Shown in pieces: positions 57,779 through 64,000 of a stretch of 64,000 bases of DNA. The notes under the pieces are model-generated. The model made no database searches. It was given only the letters and a program-made list of their open reading frames with translations, and was not told the DNA's origin. The first letter of the stretch is position 1. Each line of letters opens with the position of its first letter. The position numbers and the translations under genes were made by a program. Source of the DNA: Paramecium pentaurelia (taxonomy: Eukaryota > Ciliophora > Oligohymenophorea > Peniculida > Parameciidae); contig CAJJDO010000095.1 of NCBI GenBank assembly GCA_905183005.1, positions 11,355-75,354 of the forward strand. The letters are read 5' to 3'.

Positions 57779-59101
57779 ATGTAAAAAATTTAATTTAATT
57801 GTACTATTTGTTTGAATCATTTAAGCGATCCAACCTGCTTATCTTGTGGACATACATTTTGTGAAAAATGTATCAATCATCATTTAAAACTCAATCATTC
57901 TTGTCCATTATGTAGAAAACCCACATTATCAGAATGGCCTGTCAATGAAATGTTAAAAGAAGTACTATTGATACTTTTTGAATAAGGATCTGAAGGTAAC
58001 TTTTATGTCTCTATCCAAAATTTAGTTCTTTAAACAGAATTTCCACAAATTGTATTATGTTTGGATTGTGGCCTTACTCCTATTAATCCTGTAGTGTTAC
58101 CTTGCTAACATCTCTTCTGTCTTTAATGTTATCAAAACGACTTAATAGAATAATACTGTCCTGTTTGTCTTTAACAATGCATGATTACAGAGCCAAACAT
58201 AAATCTTCTTTTCAATTAATTTTTGCAATGGTACTGTGAAACAGATGAAAAGTTTATTCTCTAAAATTAGTAAATACGATCCATGCCCATATTTCTATTT
58301 GATAAGTAAATATGCTATAAAAGGAATTTCTCTTTAAGAATTGTCGAAGATAGATATAAATAGTTGATAAAATTGGCCTCACATGGATCAGGTAAATTTC
58401 CTGTTGTTCCTTTTACTGATTAATTGCCTGTTTATGCTGATATGGTAGAATTAGTTAGCATAACAGATCAAATCGAAATTATTGGTTGCGATAGATTAAT
58501 AATAGATGCAATCTATTGCTATATAAACGATGAAAAAATACCATTCACTCCTAATACATTTAAAGCTTTACCAAATCAATTATGGTTATGCAATTATACT
58601 GTTATCAAAGATAATCAAGATAAATCAACTGTATGGAATAAAATTAAACAATTTATTCAAATAACTTTTACAGAATTAACAGAAGAAATGAAATCTTTAT
58701 TTGAAAAACCATATCATTTAATGAGTATTTTTGGAAACAAATTTCATTAAGTAAATTCAAGTCTTATTATGATTTAATTATTAAAGATTAATAATTAGCA
58801 ATTCTAAAAACTATATTATTCTAATGATGAATAATTAAGAAATTAATTCATCTGGAATTTTATTAATCAAATTTAATAAAAAATCATTTAAATTATTGGT
58901 AATCAAAATCAAAGTGCTAAATTGAAATAATAAAATATGGATTAAGAAATTGAATTACCTAATTTATAGTTTTATAATTTATATGAAGAAGATGATGAAG
59001 ATAATAATGAAGATTTAAATGAATCATTCTCAAATATGACAATTACTCAACAAATCATTCTCAACCTATTTCATCTTCATAAAATACCAATTTTTTAGTG
59101 A
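57779..59101 (+). CDS. LONRF-like protein: two RING fingers and a LON N-domain
   Basis: RING 1: CTICLNHLSDPTCLSCGHTF, CEKCINHHLKLNHSCPLC. RING 2: LCLDCGLTPINPVVLPCQHLF, CLQCYQNDLIEQYCPVC. Then a LON substrate-binding-like domain: RSMPIFLFDKQICYKRNFSLRIVEDRYKQLIKLA, PVYADMVELVSITDQIEIIGCDRLIIDAI. RING plus LON without protease is the LONRF layout of ubiquitin ligases in protein quality control; the TPRs between them in animals are missing. The C terminus is Gln-rich then acidic (YEEDDEDNNEDL). No intron is needed, though one of ~36 nt near 58750 is possible. Stop TGA 59099-59101. Confidence 0.78.
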
Positions 59102-59838
59102 TTTTTAATTACTTATATTGTCTATCATATACTCATAATTATTATTTATTATCAAATAGTTTAAACCAAATTTTACTAGCTTTTTCTATAGTTTCTTTAT
59201 CAATAAAAAACAATTATCTCTTAAAATGTATCTAGATTTAATTTAAATTTTATATCTGAATTTAATATTTACTTAATCATAAAATAGTATTAATTACAAA
59301 TTTAAAGTATATGATTTTAATACTTCATAAAATTGATTTTAGATATTTACTATTTTATCTTTTTTAATTTTTCATCCACATAATTAATAAATAAATTAAT
59401 CTTCTAATTTAATATTTATTTAATTGTTCTAATTAAGTTATTCTTTTTTATTAATTTATACTTATTATTTCTTATATTCAATTAGTTTTTATATTATATA
59501 AAGAACTTAATCTATTCTATACTTTATTTTCTATTTTTTACAATTTAACTCAATCATTATTATACTCAAAATTATAATTTCTATACTTAAATTCTTATTC
59601 CTTAGACTTAAATATATATTGTTTTTTATCAAATACATAATCCAATTTTCTTATATTCAACCCAAATATATAATGACTAATTCAATTTCTAAAAATTGAT
59701 ATTAATATTAATATATTTCATTATGTAATATTTAATTATTATTTTACAAATAATTTTATATTCATATAAAAATAACAAATATTAATTAGATTAGCTTTTT
59801 AATTAGAAATTTTTTTATATAATTAAAAAAAGAAATCA
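59102..59838. other. AT-rich spacer
   Basis: About 740 bases, the most AT-rich part of the window. No coding frame, RNA or repeat could be supported. Confidence 0.45.
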
Positions 59839-61286
59839 ATGGCTACAACAAAGGTAAAAAAATCAAAAAAAGTTGAAGAGGTTGAATAGGTTTAAGATGA
59901 GGGTGTGATAAAATCTACTCATTAGGGACCTAAAATTGATTCCTCAAATTGGCCATTGTTATTGAAGAATTATGAAAAGATGAACATATTGACCTCACAT
60001 TATACACCAATTCCAAGTGGATCAGTAAGAATAGAAAATATATATAATAGACTCCATTAAAGAGACCATTGATTGAACATTTAAAATATGGTGTAATAAA
60101 TCTTGACAAACCATCAAATCCATCATCTCACGAAGTTGTATCATGGATCAAAAGAATATTAAAAGTTGATAAGACAGGTCATTCAGGGACACTTGATCCT
60201 AAGGTTACAGGAGCATTAATCGTATGTCTAAATAGAGCAACAAGACTTGTAAAGGCATAGTAATCTGCTGGTAAAGAGTACGTCGGAATAATAAGGTAAT
60301 AATGATTATGATAATATTATAGATTACATGATGCAATATCATCAGCAGCTAAGTTAGAAAAGGCTATTCAAGATTTAACAGGAGCTGTATTTTAAAAGCC
60401 ACCTGCAATATCTGCAGTGAAAAGAGAATTAAGAGTTAGAACAATTTATGAGAGTAAATTGTTTGAGTATGACCCTGAAAAGAGATTGGGAATATTTTGG
60501 ATGAGTTGTGAAGCAGGAACATACGTAAGAACTCTATGTGTTCATTTGGGTTTATTATTGGGAGTAGGAGGTCATATGGAAGAGTTAAGAAGAGTAAGAT
60601 CAGGAATATTGGATGAGAATAAATATATGGTAACAATGCATGATGTATTGGATGCCCAATATAGATATGAAAAATTTAAGGATGAATCTTATTTAAGACA
60701 TGTAGTCATACCATTAGAGGTTCTCTTAACAAATTACAAGAGAGTTGTAGTAAAGGATTCTACAGTTAATGCTATATGTTATGGTGCAAAATTAATGGTT
60801 CCAGGAGTATTAAGATTTGATGATAAGATTGATATTGGTGATGAAATAGTCTTAATTACAACAAAAGGAGAAGCAATTGCAGTTGCTATTGCGTAATTTA
60901 ATAAAATTTATAATATTAGTTAAATGACAACAGGTGAAATGGCATCTTGTGATCATGGAGTTGTTTGCAAATCTAAGAGAGTAATTATGGATAGAGAAAC
61001 CTATCCAAGAAAGTATTATAAATATTTTATCCATTTTAGATGGGGTACTGGACCAAGAGCACTTAGAAAGAAGGCATTAATTAAAGAAGGATTACTTGAT
61101 CCACATGGAAAACCAAATGCCAATACTCCTTAAGATTGGTAGTAATTCTATGTTTCTGAAGAAAATAATAATATTTTAAAGGAACAATAATAACCAGAGG
61201 TTTAATAAGAAGAAGTTGAAGTACCTGAAGTTGTTGAAAAGCCAAAGAAAAAGAAAAAGTAAGTTGTTTAAGAAGAGGAAGAATGA
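59839..61286 (+). CDS. CBF5: Cbf5/dyskerin, H/ACA snoRNP pseudouridine synthase
   Basis: A basic N terminus (MATTKVKKSKKVEEVEQ) and PLKRPLIEHLKYGVINLDKPSNPSSHEVVSWI lead to the TruB catalytic loop KTGHSGTLDPKVTGAL with the active Asp. Then follow KPPAISAVKRELRVRTIYES, CEAGTYVRTLCVHLGLLLG and the PUA domain (TTKGEAIAVAIA / QMTTGEMASCDHGVVCKSK, then YPRKWGTGPRALRKK). The four introns are 26, 27, 27 and 27 nt. A Lys/Glu-rich nuclear tail ends it (KPKKKKKQVVQEEEE). It guides rRNA and snRNA pseudouridylation in the nucleolus and supports telomerase RNA stability in some eukaryotes. Essentially full length at ~445 residues. Confidence 0.97.
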
Positions 61287-61385
61287 TTTAATATGTTTAA
61301 CATTAACAATATAATAAAAAAGTATAATAAATGATGAAACTAACTATTACTGAATAGAATTCAATTGATTTTAAGACAATTAAGC

Positions 61386-62085
61386 TCATTGTTATTAATG
61401 GGATGTCATAAAACTTTGTTAAGCCAAATCAATTATACTTTCAAACTTTTAAAATTCATCTTCAGGTATTACTCCAATAATCTAATTTTCAAGATGTTAT
61501 TTAGAACTAAAAATAATATTGAGTTATATTACAATAATTATAGATCCTCTAAATATGATTTATATGGTGGGAGTTCAGTTTTAGCTCTGTTTAAAAGCAT
61601 TATCAATTAATCTACAATAGGTTTAAAGATTTATGTTTTTGGATTGTCTTTGTTTTCCAAGATGATATCTTACATTAAATAGAATCTTTGCATGAGATCA
61701 ACAACTAATTAAATTCTATTTCCTTATTTAATTTATGGAGGTCCTTTGTTTATTCTATCAATTCCAAATTTACAATCTTCTAGTCCATATTCCTAATGAA
61801 TAGAATAAATATATAAACCTTTATGAATGAGTTGAGATCATATTTATCTATTTTAGATGTAAAGTTTTTATATCTTTCAATCAACTTTGTGATTTCTTAA
61901 GAGTGTTTTTCTGGTGTTATTTTATCATCAGCCAATTATGCACACTTTTCTACCATATCAATTAATCTAATTGTAATGAATATTTCTTTTTATAATTCAA
62001 ATTTTTACTAAGGATATAAGATAGATCTACTTACTTTATCATCTATTGTTAATTTCTATACTTAGCGAGTCTGTGGTTAATTCAT
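61386..62085 (-). CDS. VPS28: ESCRT-I subunit VPS28
   Basis: MNQPQTRQVQKLTIDDKQKFEL; after a 27-nt intron KEIFITIRLIDMVEKCAQLADDKITPEKHSQEITKLIERYKNF. Then SFIKEYGLEDCKFGIDRINKGPPQ, which is the conserved VPS28 'FCRKYxLDCPxAxxRIxxGxP' region, and a C-terminal four-helix domain (LVVDLMQRFYLMQDIIL, YLEDLQLLQYNSIL) ending DEFQKFESIIDLAQQSF. Introns of about 27, 26 and 26 nt. VPS28 joins VPS23 and VPS37 and links to ESCRT-II in endosomal sorting. ~205 residues, the usual family size (~220). Confidence 0.85.
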
Positions 62086-62142
62086 TTTAAAAAATTATTA
62101 ATATATAAAATACAAAATATATATTAACTTAACTTTAACAAA

Positions 62143-64000
62143 ATGCAGTATCTAATCTCCTTATAAAAAAACCTACAAACTGAGAATGTATTTTTAAGTG
62201 CAACTTTGAATTTTCGAGATCAGAATGTTGAAAAGAGCTATTAGAACTTTTAGAAGAAGTTTAATGAAGGGACATTGATCTTAATGGAATCCTTCAAATT
62301 CTTTTTGGAATTTGCCATTACAATTTCAGCCCTCATTTCAGATTATGAATCAATTTACTCATAAATTCTGTTCTTATTTCCAATTTCAAGTCTATTATAA
62401 ATTTGGATAATTCGAAAGAACTAAAAGTGTAATGATTACTGGAAAATAGGACATATGATAGCATTATTTCTGTTTTTAGCAGCTATTAAATAACCATATT
62501 TAATGAGAGGATCAGTGTCTTTGTATTGCATCTATATGACTTAAAGTTTAAATGACAAAAAATATGTCATTTTTTACTTTTCAATAATGTAAGTTACATT
62601 CTAATATTTTGATTAATTTTTTGATTGGATTGTTTTACCATGTTAATGGGCATTCACATTAATATTAACTATAAGTATTTATACTAGACAAAGAAGAGAA
62701 CTAGTATATTATTATAATAAATTCAAATCCAGTACTGATTTATCCTATTAAGAGGTTGTGTTAAATCATAGTTTATAATAGAATCTATTTATAGTTAGAT
62801 TATCTCAAGATTAATAAAAAGTAAATCTTAATTTTAATATTTATTTAGAGATCAGTAGATTATTTTGAAGTTTTATTTGCTAATCAAGCATGTAAAAAGG
62901 AATTTGCTTAAATTGATAACATTTTTCATCGAACTACATTAATTAACATCATAAATTGTAATGAATCTAATCTTTCCTATTATAATTTGAAAGTCAATTT
63001 AAGTTATGAATAAATTTTTAATAATTTTAAAGGATCTACTGGTGAATAGATCAATATGGTAGACAAACCCATATATTTAAATCAAATTCTTTATTAATAT
63101 ATAGTAAATTATTAGAATAAAGAATTATAAGAGAGTCTACCTTTGAAATTGACAGGGATATAAAATAATCAAACATTTGACATATTAGTATCTCCTTGTA
63201 TATGGAAACATGAGAGATGTTTTATTATTTCATTAATTGATTTAACTGATCGTATGAAGATTTCTTAATTGGAGAAGTTGGATTAATATAAAGACAGTGT
63301 ATTAGCCACTGTTAGTCATGATTTAAAGAATCCTATAATTGTAATTTAATCTATGATCACTCTTGTTTAAGAAGGTTTATATGATTTATAGGATTGTGAG
63401 AATGTAAGTATTTAATAAAAAGTTTAATCTTGTTGTAATTATTTGTAAATGTGTTAAACAAATGTGTAAACTCTTTAATCATTTGTTAATGATTTATAAG
63501 ATTTTGCTTAAATTAAATAGTAAAAGTTAAAATTGGTTGTTAGTTAATTTTAAATTTATACTCTTATTTAAGAGATAAAGAATGTTTTTTAAATTTAAAT
63601 ATAAAAGAAAAATCTTGAATTAGAAATCTAAGTAAATTTAAAACCAAATTAAACTTATTACAATGATCCATTAAGAATAAAATAAGTTTTATTTAATCTG
63701 ATTTCTAATGCAATTAAATTTACTTCAAAAGGAAAGATAATTGTTAAATTCTCTGATGATATAAAAGAAATTTTGAAATTTTGTAAAGCAATAAAAGAAT
63801 AAATTGATTCAAACAAAAGTATTGTAGATGTTGGAATATTGTTGAAAAACAAATCAACTATTTTCATATGTACAGTTACTGATAATGGAAGTGGAATGAG
63901 TTTAGAAATTCAACGTGGCCTTTTTAGAAATTTTGCTACCTATGACAATGATAGTAACATAAATAAGTAGAGTATTGAGTGTAATTAAATAGAAATGGTG
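62143..64000 (+). CDS. Membrane sensor histidine kinase (3' end outside the window)
   Basis: Start MQYLISLQKNLQTENVFLSA; five or six membrane spans between residues 45 and 190 (FLEFAITISALISDYES, GHMIALFLFLAAI). A 28-nt intron follows, then a PAS-like region (YFEVLFANQACKKEF). The H-box is LATVSHDLKNPIIVIQSM. Next come the dimerisation helix, the N-box QVLFNLISNAIKFTSKGKIIV and the start of the G1 box CTVTDNGSGMSLEIQRGLF. Histidine kinases with a PAS domain, usually with a C-terminal receiver, are numerous in ciliates. The receiver, if any, lies beyond base 64000. Confidence 0.88.

Overview
This is one end of a ciliate macronuclear chromosome, almost certainly Paramecium. Four things in the sequence say so. 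The window opens with mixed C4A2/C3A3 telomeric repeats (1-22). The DNA is very AT-rich. Every convincing gene reads TAA and TAG as glutamine and stops only at TGA, so standard-code translation breaks nearly all of them. Genes are cut by introns of about 20-32 nt with GT...AG ends; removing them restores conserved domains. All calls below use that code. Splice sites were placed by hand, so exon edges are good where a conserved domain crosses the junction and weaker elsewhere. Gaps between genes are often only 10-40 bp.

Layout. 1-1100 is subtelomeric: a gene running open into the telomere and a degraded TPR fragment. 1.1-13.5 kb: a RING-CH membrane ligase, a CDPK-like (pseudo)kinase with EF-hands, a DHHC palmitoyltransferase, tubulin cofactor A, an IQ/ankyrin protein, an UNC93-like carrier, a myristoylated EF-hand protein, and an OB-fold protein with an RDN-repeat tail. 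A perfect 1157-bp direct repeat around a single N at 11294 in this stretch looks like an unmerged contig overlap. 14-31.5 kb: Notum/pectin acetylesterase, a VPS8-like RING protein, a UBE2J-type E2, an EF-hand protein, an MFS carrier, a TMEM135-like protein, a KDM6/UTX-like JmjC protein without iron ligands, calcineurin A, mitochondrial ATP synthase OSCP, a divergent probable mitochondrial protein, and coiled-coil proteins. 31.7-49.9 kb: a GBP-like GTPase, a YIPF protein, a polyQ pseudokinase with MORN repeats, a RING-CH/FHA protein, a CK1-family kinase, a protein with a 63-codon polyQ tract, an ARL8-like GTPase, a TPR protein, a calpain-like protein, a multi-pass membrane RING protein, a coiled-coil protein and ribosomal protein eL34. 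51-64 kb: a CaMKK-like kinase, a 2OG-dioxygenase-like protein, a membrane-anchored P-loop GTPase, an oxysterol-binding protein, a RING/LON protein, the pseudouridine synthase Cbf5/dyskerin, VPS28, and a membrane sensor histidine kinase cut by the window end.

There is no operon logic, as expected for a nuclear eukaryotic genome, but two themes recur. Calcium signalling is well represented: CDPK-like, two EF-hand proteins, calcineurin A and CaMKK. So are ubiquitin and endosome functions: RING-CH x2, RING x3 including VPS8-like, UBE2J, VPS28 and ARL8. The most interesting feature is that several enzyme-family members have lost catalytic residues (CDPK-like, JmjC, MORN kinase, calpain, 2OG-dioxygenase). 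I found no CRISPR array, transposon, rRNA or convincing tRNA.
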